Shown: positions 1-10,903, numbered from the stretch's first letter. The stretch is 64,000 bases of DNA from Paractinoplanes aksuensis (GCF_024137025.1 NZ_JAMYJR010000039.1:124001-188000), one strand, 5' to 3'. Notes: generated by a model not told the origin, from the letters alone. Numbers and translations: made by a program.

Positions 1-1
1 C

Positions 2-2312
<2,311 letters not shown>

Positions 2313-2395
2313 GTTACGGTTTCCTCGCCTACGCGCTCAACAGCGGGGGTCGATTCTTAAAATCCCGCTTAGATATTTATACGGAGAGTGTCTGT

Positions 2396-3145
2396 TCAGG
2401 CCATCAAAAGATCATGGAGAAGCGCGCTGCTGCGCGCCACCTCGTCGGAGTGCGCCGTCCGCCCCAGGGTGCGCGGGCGGGGGATCTGCACCTCGACGAT
2501 CTCGCGGACCCGGCCCGGTCGCGGGCTGAGCACGACGACCCGGTCGGCCAGCAGCACCGCCTCGTCGATCGAATGGGTGACGAAGACCGTGGTCGCTTCC
2601 TGCTCCATGTGGATGCGCTGCAGCTCGATCGAGAGCTCTTCCCGGATCAGCGGGTCGAGGGCCGAGAACGGCTCGTCCATCAGCATCACCTGAGGCTTGC
2701 CGATCAACGCGCGGCACAGCGCCACCCGCTGCTGCATGCCGCCCGAGAGCTCGTGCGGCAGCCGCTTCTCGAAGCCGGTCAGGCCGGTCAGGGCGAGCAG
2801 CTCGTGGGCGCGGTCGCGGTACTGCGCCTTGCGCCAGCCGAAGATCTGCACCGGCAGCAGCACGTTGTCGAGCACCGTGCGCCACGGCAGCAGGGCCGGG
2901 CGCTGGAACATCATGGACACGTCGCGCCGCGGCTTGATCACTTGCTCGCCACCCACGTCGACGCGGCCCGCGGTCGGCGGCAGCAGACCCGCGATCAGGC
3001 GCAGCAGCGTCGACTTGCCGCAGCCGGAGCGGCCGACCACGGCCACGAACTCGCCGTTGCCGACCTCGAGGCTGACGTCGCGCAGCGCCTCGACCGTGCC
3101 CGAGCGCCCGGTGAAGGTGCGCGAGACCTGGTTGATCCGGATCAT
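2396..3145 (-). CDS. ABC transporter ATP-binding protein, SsuB/TauB/NitT type
   Basis: This 249-residue nucleotide-binding subunit resembles importers of nitrate, sulfonate, taurine or thiamin precursors. It has Walker A GRSGCGKST (about residues 38-46), the Q-loop in MMFQRPALLPW (a subfamily hallmark), signature LSGGMQQR, Walker B VMLMDEPFSALD, and the switch histidine in VTHSID. All catalytic residues are intact. Its ATG overlaps the stop of the upstream binding-protein gene by 4 bases (ATGA), so the two are translationally coupled. No permease lies next to either gene, and the binding protein belongs to a different transporter family. The complete transporter must therefore use a permease encoded elsewhere, or the pair does something else. 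Confidence 0.9.
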   Translation of the reverse strand: MIRINQVSRTFTGRSGTVEALRDVSLEVGNGEFVAVVGRSGCGKSTLLRLIAGLLPPTAGRVDVGGEQVIKPRRDVSMMFQRPALLPWRTVLDNVLLPVQIFGWRKAQYRDRAHELLALTGLTGFEKRLPHELSGGMQQRVALCRALIGKPQVMLMDEPFSALDPLIREELSIELQRIHMEQEATTVFVTHSIDEAVLLADRVVVLSPRPGRVREIVEVQIPRPRTLGRTAHSDEVARSSALLHDLLMA

Positions 3146-4305
3146 GACGCCAGCCGCCAGCGACCGCTACGCGCGACCAGCAGGGTCAGGGCCTGCGGCA
3201 TCAGCCCGGAGTGGTTGTCGGGCGTGAGGCGGATCGGACCGGACAGCCCGTCGACCTGGGAGGTCTCGATGATCTCGCGGATCCGCGGGCGGTCGGCGCC
3301 GACCCGGGCCACCGCGTCGGCGATCAGGTCGGCCGCGTCGGCTGCGAACGAGGCCACGCCCGAGTAGCTGCCGTACCGGGACGTGTAGTCGCGGAACCAC
3401 TGCTTGCGCGAGGACTTGGCCGGGGTCGTCGCGATCACGTCGTCGATCGCCAGGATCTGGGTGAACACCATCGTCGCGTTGGCTGTCGCGCTTGCGGCGC
3501 CGCGCGGGATGAACAGGTCGCTCGCCGCGGCCGAGTCGAAGTACATGCGCCCGCGGAAGTCCGCGGCCCGGGCGTCGATGGCGGCCTGCTGAGCCAGGTC
3601 GGGCGGGGTGAGCACGACCAGGGCGTCGGGCTCGGTGTCGGTCAGGGTGCCGACCGACTGGGCGATGTCGCTGGCGGCCGGCTTGACCGCGCGGGTCGCC
3701 GTGACCGCGATGGTTCCGCCCTGCAACGCGTCGGTCAGGGCGGCGCTGGCGCCCCGGCCGTAGAGGTCGTTGGTGTGCAGCACCGCGATTTTTTTGTAGC
3801 GGGCCCGGTTGAACTCAGTGACCAGCGCGGCGGCGCTGTCGGCCGAGTTGGGCCCGAGTTTGAAGACGTACTGCCGCTCGGTGACCGGGTTGGTGACCTC
3901 GTCCGAGGCGGCCAGCGCGATCGTCGGGATCGTCTTGTCGTTGATCGTCTTGGCCGCGCCGACCACGCACTGGTCGCAGGTGCCGGTGACGACGGCGGCG
4001 ACCCGCGGGTCGTCGGCGAACGTGCTGATGTTGCGCAGCGACGACGTCGGGTCGTTCCGGTTGTCCTGGGTGCGCAGTTCCAGTTTGCGCTCGCCCAGCT
4101 GGCCCGAGGCGTTGATCTGCTCGATCCGCAACTGCAGGGCGCGGGCGTACGCGGTGTCGACCGCCGACGAGTTGTTGAGGTCGGCCGCGATCACCACGGT
4201 GTCGCTGCCACCGTCGGCGCTGTCGTCGTCGGACGTGCAGCCGGCCGCGCCGGCGAGAAGCATCGATGCCACGGCAGTGGCCGCCGTGATGCGGGGGAGC
4301 CGCAC
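3142..4305 (-). CDS. Branched-chain-type ABC substrate-binding lipoprotein (Peripla_BP_6 fold)
   Basis: A 387-residue exported solute-binding protein. The N-terminus has a short basic stretch, a hydrophobic core (AVASMLLAGAAG) and a cysteine at about residue 23 in AAGC, consistent with a lipoprotein, though the lipobox lacks the usual Leu at -3. The mature part looks like the LivJ/amide-type periplasmic fold, with IEQINASGQLGERKLEL near the N-terminus and alternating Rossmann-like strands (KIAVLHTNDLYGRGA, DALVVLTPPDL). A CDQC pair at about residue 120 is unusual. It heads a two-gene unit with the ATPase and overlaps it by 4 bases. The ligand is unknown. Pairing with a TauB/SsuB-type ATPase is atypical, because LivJ-type proteins normally go with LivF/LivG ATPases. 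Confidence 0.8.
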   Translation of the reverse strand: MRLPRITAATAVASMLLAGAAGCTSDDDSADGGSDTVVIAADLNNSSAVDTAYARALQLRIEQINASGQLGERKLELRTQDNRNDPTSSLRNISTFADDPRVAAVVTGTCDQCVVGAAKTINDKTIPTIALAASDEVTNPVTERQYVFKLGPNSADSAAALVTEFNRARYKKIAVLHTNDLYGRGASAALTDALQGGTIAVTATRAVKPAASDIAQSVGTLTDTEPDALVVLTPPDLAQQAAIDARAADFRGRMYFDSAAASDLFIPRGAASATANATMVFTQILAIDDVIATTPAKSSRKQWFRDYTSRYGSYSGVASFAADAADLIADAVARVGADRPRIREIIETSQVDGLSGPIRLTPDNHSGLMPQALTLLVARSGRWRLAS

Positions 4306-4722
4306 GGGAGGTGCCTCCTAGAGGGGCGGGAAGGCGAAGGGGACGGCAGCATCGTGGTCCGGCGGCGGGCACGCCGACACGGACAGCGTGTCCGTTCGAT
4401 CGCGCCAAACCTTGCCAACGTGAAGGCCCCTGGTCAAGCGGCGCCCCATCGATGGAGCGAGACGCTTGTCTCACATACTGGTAGAAAAATGGGGGATAAG
4501 CGGTGACCAGGTCGTCACTTAATGTCGCGGTCGATATATTCGTGCACGTCAAAGCGCTAATCGTGTCGAAAGTAGAACGCGCGAGTTTCCTTGCAGTCGG
4601 ACACGAAGTTCGTTTCCGGGTGTTTCCAGACTTCCCAAAGGGATGTCCGTTCTGATGAAATTCCCGGGCCGCGCGAGGTTCTGCGGGCGAAGAGCCATGG
4701 GGAAGACCACGGAGGAGAAGTC
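4306..4722. promoter_or_regulatory. Divergent intergenic region between binding protein and conservon
   Basis: This 417-base region without a gene is AT-richer than its surroundings. A candidate forward promoter is TCGTCA (4512-4517), 17 bases, TATATT (4535-4540), which would give the conservon an untranslated leader of about 175 nt. A short dyad GAGAC/GTCTC lies near 4459-4473. The last part holds the ribosome-binding site GGAGGAG at 4711-4717. I see no convincing riboswitch. Confidence 0.35.
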
Positions 4723-7662
4723 TTGAGCACCGGATCCTCGACCCAGGTGGCGCGTCGTGGTGTCTTTCCTCGTCTGAGAGACGCCCGGATCCGCGCCAAG
4801 CTGGCTCTGATCCTGGTCGTTCCCCTCGTCGCCGTCGTCGCACTGGCCACCACCCGGTTGGTCGACGTCGGACAGCGCGCCGCCGAGGCGGGCACGGTCG
4901 AGGAACTGACCAAACTCGAGACCGACATCTCGGGTCTCACCCAGCTGCTGCACGTCGAGCGCATGGCGGCCGCCGCCTATGTCGGCAACCCCCGCAGCGG
5001 GGCCGACGCCTACCAGACGGCCGTCCGCAACAGCGACGCGCAGATCCAGGTCTACCGGGCCAACCGGGCCGGCATCGACGATCCGCCGGGCGCCGTCCGC
5101 GACCGCCTGGCCCGCATCGACGACCACCTGAACACGATGGACGCCACCCGCACGGCGGTCGGCGACCGGAACGGCATCGCCGTCGCCGAGGCCGTGTCCC
5201 GCTACAGCGTGGTCATCACCGACCTCGTCGCGTACGGCGAGGCGGTCAGTCAGTACGCCGGTGACGGCGAGGTGGCCGACCGGCTGCGCGCCATCGCCGC
5301 GTTCGCCCGGGCCAAGGCCGGCACGGCCGATCAGGAGGCGGTGTCGTACGCCGCCCGGATCACCAACGACCTCAGCGCCGAGCAGCGCACCGCGTTCATC
5401 GCCAGCCAGACCAGCCAGCAGGAGGCGCTGCTGGCCTTCTCGCTGGTTGCCGACCCGGCCCAGCGCTCCCTGGTCGACAACGTGGTCAGCGGCGACGCCG
5501 TCAACCTGGTCGACAACGTGGCCACCCGGCTCGCCCGGGCCGGCGCCGGCGGCTCGGTCACGGCGCTCGAGATCACCGAGTCCTTCGGCGCGGTGGTCGA
5601 CCTGATGCGCTGGGCCGAGCAGGAGCTCGAGTCCGACGTGGTCGAGCAGGCCTCGGCCGACCGCGACAGCGTCGTCCGCCAGGCCGCGATCGAGTCGGCC
5701 CTGGTCGTGCTCGTGCTGATCATCGCCATCGTGCTCGCCGTCATCCTGGCCCGCTCGCTCAACCTGTCGCTGCGCCGGCTGCGGGAGGGCGCGCTGGCCG
5801 TGGCCAACCGCGACCTGCCCGACGCCGTGGCCAAGCTGCGCGACGCCCGCAACCTCGGTGAGGGCGGCGCCGACGACATCGTGCGCCAGGTCCGCGACCC
5901 CATCAAGCTGCCCAACCGCGACGAGATCGGCCAGGTCGCCCAGGCCTTCAACGTGGTCCACCGCGAGGCCGTCCGCATCGCGGCCGAGCAGGCCGCCCTG
6001 CGCACCAGCGTCTCGACGATGTTCCTCAACCTGGCCCGCCGGTCGCAGTCGCTGGTCGACCGGATGATCGGCGAGCTCGACCAGATCGAGCGCACCGAGG
6101 AAGACCCGAAGCGGCTCGCGCAGCTCTTCGAGCTCGACCACCTGGCCACCCGGATGCGCCGCAACGACGAGAACCTGCTGGTGCTGGCGGGCGCCGACTC
6201 CAGCGCCCCCCGACGCGAGGACGCGCTGCTGGTCGACGCGCTGCGGGCCTCCCAGTCCGAGGTCGAGCTCTACAACCGCATCGAGTTCGGCACGGTCGAC
6301 ACCGACATCTCGATCGCCGCCCTCGCCGTCAACGACGTGGTGCGCCTGGTCGCCGAGCTGCTCGACAACGCCACCCGGTTCTCCCCGCCCAACACGATCG
6401 TGGTCGCCGACGGCCGGCGCATCCGCGACTACGTGGTGATCCAGGTGGAGGACCGCGGTCTCGGCATGTCCGAGGAGCAGATGGACCAGCTCAACCGCCG
6501 CCTGGCCGAGCCGCCCAGCGTCGACGTGGCCGCGTTCCGCCTGATGGGTCTGGCCGTGGTCGGCCGGCTCGCCTCGCGCTACGGCATCCGGGTCGAGCTG
6601 CGGGCCAACATCGAGGGCGGCACGGTCGCCCAGGTCACGCTGCCGAGCAGCATCGTCGTGCTGCCGTCGCGGCGCCTCGACCCGCCGGCCCGGCCGCAAG
6701 AGCTGGGCAGCACCCCGTACTCCGGTGGCAGCTGGGACTCTCAGGTGGGCCGGGCCGCCACCGCGACGCTGCCGACGATCGCGGCCGAGCCGTGGCGCGA
6801 GCCGACCCCGCAGCCGCACAACGCGCACCCGCAGCTGCCGATGTTCCCGTCCCAGCGCCCGCCGTCCGACCCCGAGGTGCAGCCGACGCCGAACCGGCCC
6901 CCGCTGCCGACCCGGATCTCCAAGACCGTCGACGCCACGGCGAGCTCGACGACGATGAACGGCTTCGCCGCCGCGACCGCGGCCACCCCGGTCATCCCGG
7001 CCCCGGCCCCGGTCGTGCCCGAGCCGGTGTCCCCGCCGGCCCCGCCGACCGGCAGCTCCTGGGGCGCCGCGCTGGCCGCGATGCCGCCGGTGCCCGCGCC
7101 ACCGCTCACCCCGACGCCGGACGAGCGCAACGACGCTCCGATCTTCGTGAAGATGCAGCAGAGCTGGTTCCGCGATCACGAGGCGGCGAGCCAGGAGGAG
7201 TGGGGCATGCCGACCGCCGGCTACGCCCCGCCCCCGAACAGCCCGCCGGCTCAGGCGAACCCGGTCCCGGAGGCCCCGGCCCCCGCGCCGGTCTCACCGC
7301 CGCCCGCTCCGCCCGCCCCAGCGGCCCCGGCGGCCGCCCCGGCGAGCACCGGGCACAATGGACCGTCCGTGCCGAAGCCGCGCCCCGCGGCCGAGGACAG
7401 GTGGCGGACAACGGCCGACGAGGGGTGGCAGAAGGCAATGGCAGCGGCGGAACCCGTCGACGCCGGCACCACGCGGTCCGGCCTCCCCAAACGAGTCCCC
7501 CAAGCGCAGCTGGTGCCCGGCGGCGTACAGCCCGGGCCGCGCAACCAGAACAGGCGCAGTCCCGACGAGGTCCGCGGACTCCTCTCCGCGTACCACCGGG
7601 GTGTGCAACGTGGACGGACGGACGGCTCCGCCGAGTCCGCCACCCAGGCTAAGGAGAACTAA
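4723..7662 (+). CDS. cvnA: Conservon sensor kinase-like protein CvnA with nitrate/nitrite-sensing (NIT) domain
   Basis: A 979-residue membrane sensor that opens a conservon. The frame extends upstream to an ATG at 4591, but TTG at 4723 follows GGAGGAG with 7-nt spacing and is the better start. Order: membrane segment (about residues 30-50, LALILVVPLVAVVALA), extracytoplasmic helical NIT-like domain (about 60-300), second membrane segment (about 325-345, VVLVLIIAIVLAVILA), HAMP linker, dimerisation helices around FLNLARRSQSLVDRMI, then a HATPase domain with N-box LVAELLDNATRFSPP (about 542) and G-box EDRGLGMS (about 576). The phospho-acceptor helix has no canonical H-box, as in other CvnA proteins. 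The last 330 residues are Pro/Ala-rich and probably disordered. It probably signals to the CvnBCD proteins encoded immediately downstream. Confidence 0.88.
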   Translation: MSTGSSTQVARRGVFPRLRDARIRAKLALILVVPLVAVVALATTRLVDVGQRAAEAGTVEELTKLETDISGLTQLLHVERMAAAAYVGNPRSGADAYQTAVRNSDAQIQVYRANRAGIDDPPGAVRDRLARIDDHLNTMDATRTAVGDRNGIAVAEAVSRYSVVITDLVAYGEAVSQYAGDGEVADRLRAIAAFARAKAGTADQEAVSYAARITNDLSAEQRTAFIASQTSQQEALLAFSLVADPAQRSLVDNVVSGDAVNLVDNVATRLARAGAGGSVTALEITESFGAVVDLMRWAEQELESDVVEQASADRDSVVRQAAIESALVVLVLIIAIVLAVILARSLNLSLRRLREGALAVANRDLPDAVAKLRDARNLGEGGADDIVRQVRDPIKLPNRDEIGQVAQAFNVVHREAVRIAAEQAALRTSVSTMFLNLARRSQSLVDRMIGELDQIERTEEDPKRLAQLFELDHLATRMRRNDENLLVLAGADSSAPRREDALLVDALRASQSEVELYNRIEFGTVDTDISIAALAVNDVVRLVAELLDNATRFSPPNTIVVADGRRIRDYVVIQVEDRGLGMSEEQMDQLNRRLAEPPSVDVAAFRLMGLAVVGRLASRYGIRVELRANIEGGTVAQVTLPSSIVVLPSRRLDPPARPQELGSTPYSGGSWDSQVGRAATATLPTIAAEPWREPTPQPHNAHPQLPMFPSQRPPSDPEVQPTPNRPPLPTRISKTVDATASSTTMNGFAAATAATPVIPAPAPVVPEPVSPPAPPTGSSWGAALAAMPPVPAPPLTPTPDERNDAPIFVKMQQSWFRDHEAASQEEWGMPTAGYAPPPNSPPAQANPVPEAPAPAPVSPPPAPPAPAAPAAAPASTGHNGPSVPKPRPAAEDRWRTTADEGWQKAMAAAEPVDAGTTRSGLPKRVPQAQLVPGGVQPGPRNQNRRSPDEVRGLLSAYHRGVQRGRTDGSAESATQAKEN

Positions 7663-7664
7663 CG

Positions 7665-8072
7665 GTGACCAGGCCCCCCACCATGCAGGACATGGGCTGG
7701 CTGCTCAACAACTTCGCCAACAGCGTCGCCGGCATCGCTCACGTCGTGGCGGTGTCCGCCGACGGTCTGCTGCTGGCGGCGTCGCGCGACCTGCCGGCCG
7801 ACCGCGCCGACCAGCTCGCCGCGATCACCTCCGGCGTGGTCAGCCTGACCGACGGCGCCTCCCGCATGTTCAGCGCGGGCGCGGTCAACCAGACGATCAT
7901 CGAGATGGACAGCGGTTACCTGTTCCTCATGTCGATCAGCGACGGCTCCTCGATGGCCGTGCTGGCCGCCCGCAGCTGCGACGTGGGCCAGGTCGGCTAC
8001 GAGATGGCCCTGCTGGTCGAGCGGGTCGGCGCCTCGTTGTCGCCGGCGGCACGCGAAGCAGTCAGTCATTAG
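7665..8072 (+). CDS. cvnB: Roadblock/LC7-domain protein CvnB
   Basis: A 135-residue roadblock/LC7 protein, the usual second member of a conservon. Members bind small GTPases and may act as regulators or GTPase-activating partners. The sequence begins with NNFANSVAGIAHVVAVSADGLLLAASRDL, the helix and strands typical of the fold, and ends in a helix with VERVGASLSPAA. GTG at 7665 is 2 bases after the cvnA stop, with AAGGAG upstream; an ATG at 7683 is an alternative. It is presumably cytoplasmic and associates with CvnA and CvnD. Confidence 0.9.
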   Translation: MTRPPTMQDMGWLLNNFANSVAGIAHVVAVSADGLLLAASRDLPADRADQLAAITSGVVSLTDGASRMFSAGAVNQTIIEMDSGYLFLMSISDGSSMAVLAARSCDVGQVGYEMALLVERVGASLSPAAREAVSH

Positions 8073-8103
8073 TCGCCGGCTCGACGGAAGGGGGTGAACG
8101 CGC

Positions 8104-8466
8104 GTGGGCCAGCCACAGGACCCGAGAGGCAACCTGGTACGCCCGTACGCGGTCACCCGCGGACGCACGGAGCCGCGTCGGGACATCCCGATCGAGGCGG
8201 TCCTGGTCGCCAGCCAGGCCGGTCTGCAAGAGGCCCGGTTCGCCGGGCATGACAAATACCGCATCGCCGTGCTGTGCGAGGCGAAGGCGCAATCGTTGGC
8301 CGAGCTCGCAGCGCTCTCCCGGCTTCCGCTGGGTGTGGCGCGAGTGCTCGTCGCGGACATGGTGGCCGACGGGCTGCTGTCGTTGCACAGCGCCGCTCCC
8401 AAAACTGGGTTCACGGAGCGGATGGATCTGCTGGAAAGGGTGTTGAGTGGACTTCGCAAGCTCTGA
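8104..8466 (+). CDS. cvnC: DUF742 protein CvnC
   Basis: A 120-residue DUF742 protein, the third conservon component. The family has a winged-helix-like core, seen here in SLAELAALSRLPLGVARVLVADMVADGLL, preceded by the conserved LVRPYAVTRGRTEP segment. GTG at 8104 follows a GGAAGGGGG ribosome-binding site. Its 3' end overlaps the cvnD start by 20 bases. In other conservons this protein joins CvnA, CvnB and CvnD in a membrane complex; its biochemical role is not settled. Confidence 0.9.
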   Translation: MGQPQDPRGNLVRPYAVTRGRTEPRRDIPIEAVLVASQAGLQEARFAGHDKYRIAVLCEAKAQSLAELAALSRLPLGVARVLVADMVADGLLSLHSAAPKTGFTERMDLLERVLSGLRKL

Positions 8467-9067
8467 GCGGGCGGGGGCGCAACCCAAAGAGATCACCTCG
8501 GCGAAGATCGTCGTCGCCGGTGGTTTCGGTGTGGGCAAGACGACGCTGGTCGGAGCGGTCTCCGAGATCGAGCCGCTGACCACCGAGGCCGTGATGACCT
8601 CGGCCGGGCAGGGGATCGACGACGCGTCCAAGGTGCCCGGCAAGGGGACCACCACGGTGGCGATGGACTTCGGCCGCATCACGATGGCCGACGACCTGAT
8701 CCTCTACCTTTTCGGCACCCCCGGGCAGACCCGGTTCTGGTTCATGTGGGACGAGCTGATCCGCGGTGCGGTCGGCGCGGCCGTGCTGGTCGACACACGG
8801 CGCATCGCCGACGCGTTCGCCCCGCTCGACTACTTCGAGAACCGGCATCTGCCGTACCTGGTCGCGTTGAACTGCTTCGACGGCGCGCCCCGGTACGAGC
8901 CGGACGAGGTGCGGGAAGCCCTGGCCATTCCGGCCCACGTGCCGCTGGTCATGTGCGACGCCCGCCACCGCGACTCGGTCAAGCAGGTTTTGGTCGGGGT
9001 TGTGGAACATGCGATGGCGACACTGGTCGCTGAGCAGAGTGGTGGGTATCCGGCGACCGTCGGATAA
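8447..9067 (+). CDS. cvnD: Conservon small GTPase CvnD (ATP/GTP-binding protein)
   Basis: A 206-residue P-loop GTPase of the MglA/Rop-like family found in conservons. It has the P-loop GGFGVGKTTL at about residues 24-33, the G2-region threonines in GKGTTTVAMDFG, and a G3-like segment TPGQTRFWFMW. GTG at 8447 overlaps cvnC by 20 bases. It is the last gene of the unit, and its TAA stop is the first codon of a 50-bp tandem repeat. By analogy with other conservons it would switch between GDP- and GTP-bound states under CvnA/CvnB control; the effector is unknown. Confidence 0.92.
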   Translation: MDFASSERAGAQPKEITSAKIVVAGGFGVGKTTLVGAVSEIEPLTTEAVMTSAGQGIDDASKVPGKGTTTVAMDFGRITMADDLILYLFGTPGQTRFWFMWDELIRGAVGAAVLVDTRRIADAFAPLDYFENRHLPYLVALNCFDGAPRYEPDEVREALAIPAHVPLVMCDARHRDSVKQVLVGVVEHAMATLVAEQSGGYPATVG

Positions 9068-9153
9068 ATCAAACGCAGATGTCGTAGCGGGGCGGTGGGT
9101 GACGCCGCTCCTGCTAAGTCAAAATCGTATGTCGTGGCGGGGCGGTGGGTGAC
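9065..9153. repeat. Imperfect 50-bp tandem duplication after cvnD
   Basis: Copies at 9065-9103 and 9115-9153 are offset by exactly 50 bases. Each begins TAARTCAAA, has five variable bases, then shares 25 bases with one mismatch (ATGTCGTRGCGGGGCGGTGG, then GTGAC). The first copy starts on the cvnD stop codon. The sequence following each copy is also similar. No open frame runs through it. Confidence 0.75.
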
Positions 9154-9182
9154 AGGCCGCTGCTCCCGCCGAGGGCCGCGGC

Positions 9183-9222
9183 GGGGTGAGCTGGGCGCTG
9201 GCGCGCCCAGAACGCTCACCCC
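9183..9222. terminator. Strong hairpin between convergent cvnD and uroporphyrinogen synthase genes
   Basis: An outer stem GGGGTGAG/CTCACCCC (9183-9190 with 9215-9222) continues into CTGGGCG/CGCCCAG (9191-9197 with 9204-9210), with a 6-base loop and a 4-base bulge. It lacks a long T-tract. It could end transcription from both sides. Confidence 0.6.
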
Positions 9223-9279
9223 ACCACGGCGACGTGCGTGAATGGTTGCGCCCAAAGGCAAAGGTCAAAGACGGCAGCG

Positions 9280-10395
9280 TCAGACCGGCAGGCGGTAGCC
9301 GCGCTTGACCACGGTTTGCACGACCCCGGGGACGCTCAGGCCCGCGCGTAGGCGGGCCACAGCCATTTCCACGGCGTGTTCGTCGGCGCCGCGCGGAAGC
9401 GCGTGCAGCAGGGCCGCTCGGGACAGCACCCGGCCCGGCACCGCGGCCAGCGCGCGCAGCACCGCCATCGGGGCCGGCGCCAGTGGCCGAAGCTCGCCGT
9501 CGACTATGGCCGCGTGGCCCCGCAGGATCAGGGCGTGACCGGCCACTTCGAGCGACAGCGCCCGTTTCGGCAGCTCGTCGGCGATCGTGCGGACCAGCGA
9601 GCTCAACCGGGCCCGGGTCGGCGTGACCACCGGAACGTCGTGGCGGCGCAGGGGAGCGGCCGTCACCGGCCCCACGCAGGCGGCCAGCACATCACCCCGC
9701 AGGGCGGCCAGCACGGCGTCCGAGCTCGGGCCGGCCGTGCGCAGCAGTGCCTGGACCGCCGGCGCGGCGGTGAACGTGACCGCGTCGACCAGGCGGGCCG
9801 TGATCAGGTCGACCAGGCGGTGCAGCGGCGCGGGGTCGGTGGGCGCGGCCCAGCGGTACACCGGCACCTCGATCACCCGGGCCCCGGCCTGTTCCAGGGC
9901 CTCGGTGTACTCGGGCTGGCTCTCGCCGTGCAGCTGCATCGCCACGGTCAGACCGTCGAGGCCGCGGGCCCGCAGATGATCGGCGACCTCTTCGTAGCTC
10001 TCGCCCTCGGGCGACCACTGCTCGTGCAGGCCGGCCGCGCGCACCGCGGCCCGCGCCTTCGGCCCGCGGGCGACCAGGTAGGCCTGGGCGAGCACGGCCC
10101 GCAAGGGCTCGGCCAGGCCCCAGCCCTCGGCCGCCTCGAGCCAGCCCCGCATGCCGATGCCGGTGTTGACCAGCACGATGTCGGGCGGGGTGTCGAGACA
10201 GGCGCGGGTGGCCGCCCGCAGTTCGGCGTCGTCGGCGATCGGGACGATCCGCAGGGCCGGGGCGAGCACCACCCGGGCGCCGCGGCTCTCGAGCAGGTGG
10301 GCCAGCTCGTCCCGCCGGCGGTCGGCGGTGACCCCCACCGTGAACCCGGAGAGAGACGCGGCCGGCTCGGCCAGGGCGGCGGCCGGGATGATCAT
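9280..10395 (-). CDS. Uroporphyrinogen-III synthase fused to a winged-helix DNA-binding domain
   Basis: About 371 residues. The N-terminal 250 residues look like uroporphyrinogen-III synthase (HemD fold), which closes hydroxymethylbilane to uroporphyrinogen III for haem, sirohaem and cobalamin; note FTVGVTADRRRDELAHLLESRGA and VDAVTFTAAPAVQALL. The last 90-100 residues form an OmpR/PhoB-type winged helix (LAPAPMAVLRALAAVPGRVLSRAALL, then VEMAVARLRAGL and VVKRGYRLPV). This architecture is known in actinobacteria (Rv0260c type), often near nitrite-assimilation genes. The frame extends to a GTG at 10455. ATG at 10395 is preferred because the first 20 residues of the longer form look unconserved; neither has a strong ribosome-binding site. 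The gene is convergent with the conservon. Confidence 0.85.
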   Translation of the reverse strand: MIIPAAALAEPAASLSGFTVGVTADRRRDELAHLLESRGARVVLAPALRIVPIADDAELRAATRACLDTPPDIVLVNTGIGMRGWLEAAEGWGLAEPLRAVLAQAYLVARGPKARAAVRAAGLHEQWSPEGESYEEVADHLRARGLDGLTVAMQLHGESQPEYTEALEQAGARVIEVPVYRWAAPTDPAPLHRLVDLITARLVDAVTFTAAPAVQALLRTAGPSSDAVLAALRGDVLAACVGPVTAAPLRRHDVPVVTPTRARLSSLVRTIADELPKRALSLEVAGHALILRGHAAIVDGELRPLAPAPMAVLRALAAVPGRVLSRAALLHALPRGADEHAVEMAVARLRAGLSVPGVVQTVVKRGYRLPV

Positions 10396-10577
10396 CCGGG
10401 CTCTTTTTTCGTCATCAGAAGTCGTGGCGGGGCCGTCCGGTCCACCGAAGGGCACGCTCGGATCCCGCCGTCCTCAGCGTCGACCCGCTCCCATGTCACG
10501 CCTGCGGTCTCCGCCGTACCTCCGGCCGGCCCGCGCCACGACTCCTCTTCGCCGGACCGGGAAGCCGGTCCAGCGGT

Positions 10578-10609
10578 CACCGTCAGGTCCGTCCTCAACC
10601 CTGACGGTG
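10578..10609. repeat. 10-bp perfect inverted repeat upstream of the synthase-regulator gene
   Basis: CACCGTCAGG at 10578-10587 pairs with CCTGACGGTG at 10600-10609 across a 12-base spacer. A TATAGT hexamer follows at 10617-10622. It lies about 180 bases upstream of the uroporphyrinogen synthase/winged-helix start and could be an operator or a hairpin. Confidence 0.4.
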
Positions 10610-10903
10610 GCCTATCTATAGTGCGTCCCCGGCGCACGCCTGGGCCACGCTGGGCCCGCGTCGTCGAGGTGTCCGCACCATTGGCCATGCCGGAAGCGTG
10701 CCGGTGAGGAATTTCGCCCTTGCGTCCCGTTTGTTTCAAGCCTGCTAAGACGCACCGACCTGTGACCTACGTGACGCCCGATCCCGGTGTCGGGCGCGTC
10801 TCCGAGGGCGGGTATGCTTGGCAACGGTTATTCTTGGAGGTCGCGTCCGTACCCATCTGGGGTCCGTGGGCGGGGCCACCGATCGTGTTGCTCCTCGCAC
10901 GTT

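Noticed and set aside
4549-7179. 876-codon minus-strand open frame opposite the CvnA gene
   Set aside because: Composition (runs of G, R, D, H, V, Q) is that of a complementary-strand shadow; it matches no family and overlaps a well-supported kinase gene.
9065-9153. CRISPR-like direct repeats
   Set aside because: Only two copies, an 11-base gap, and mismatches; no spacer array and no cas genes.
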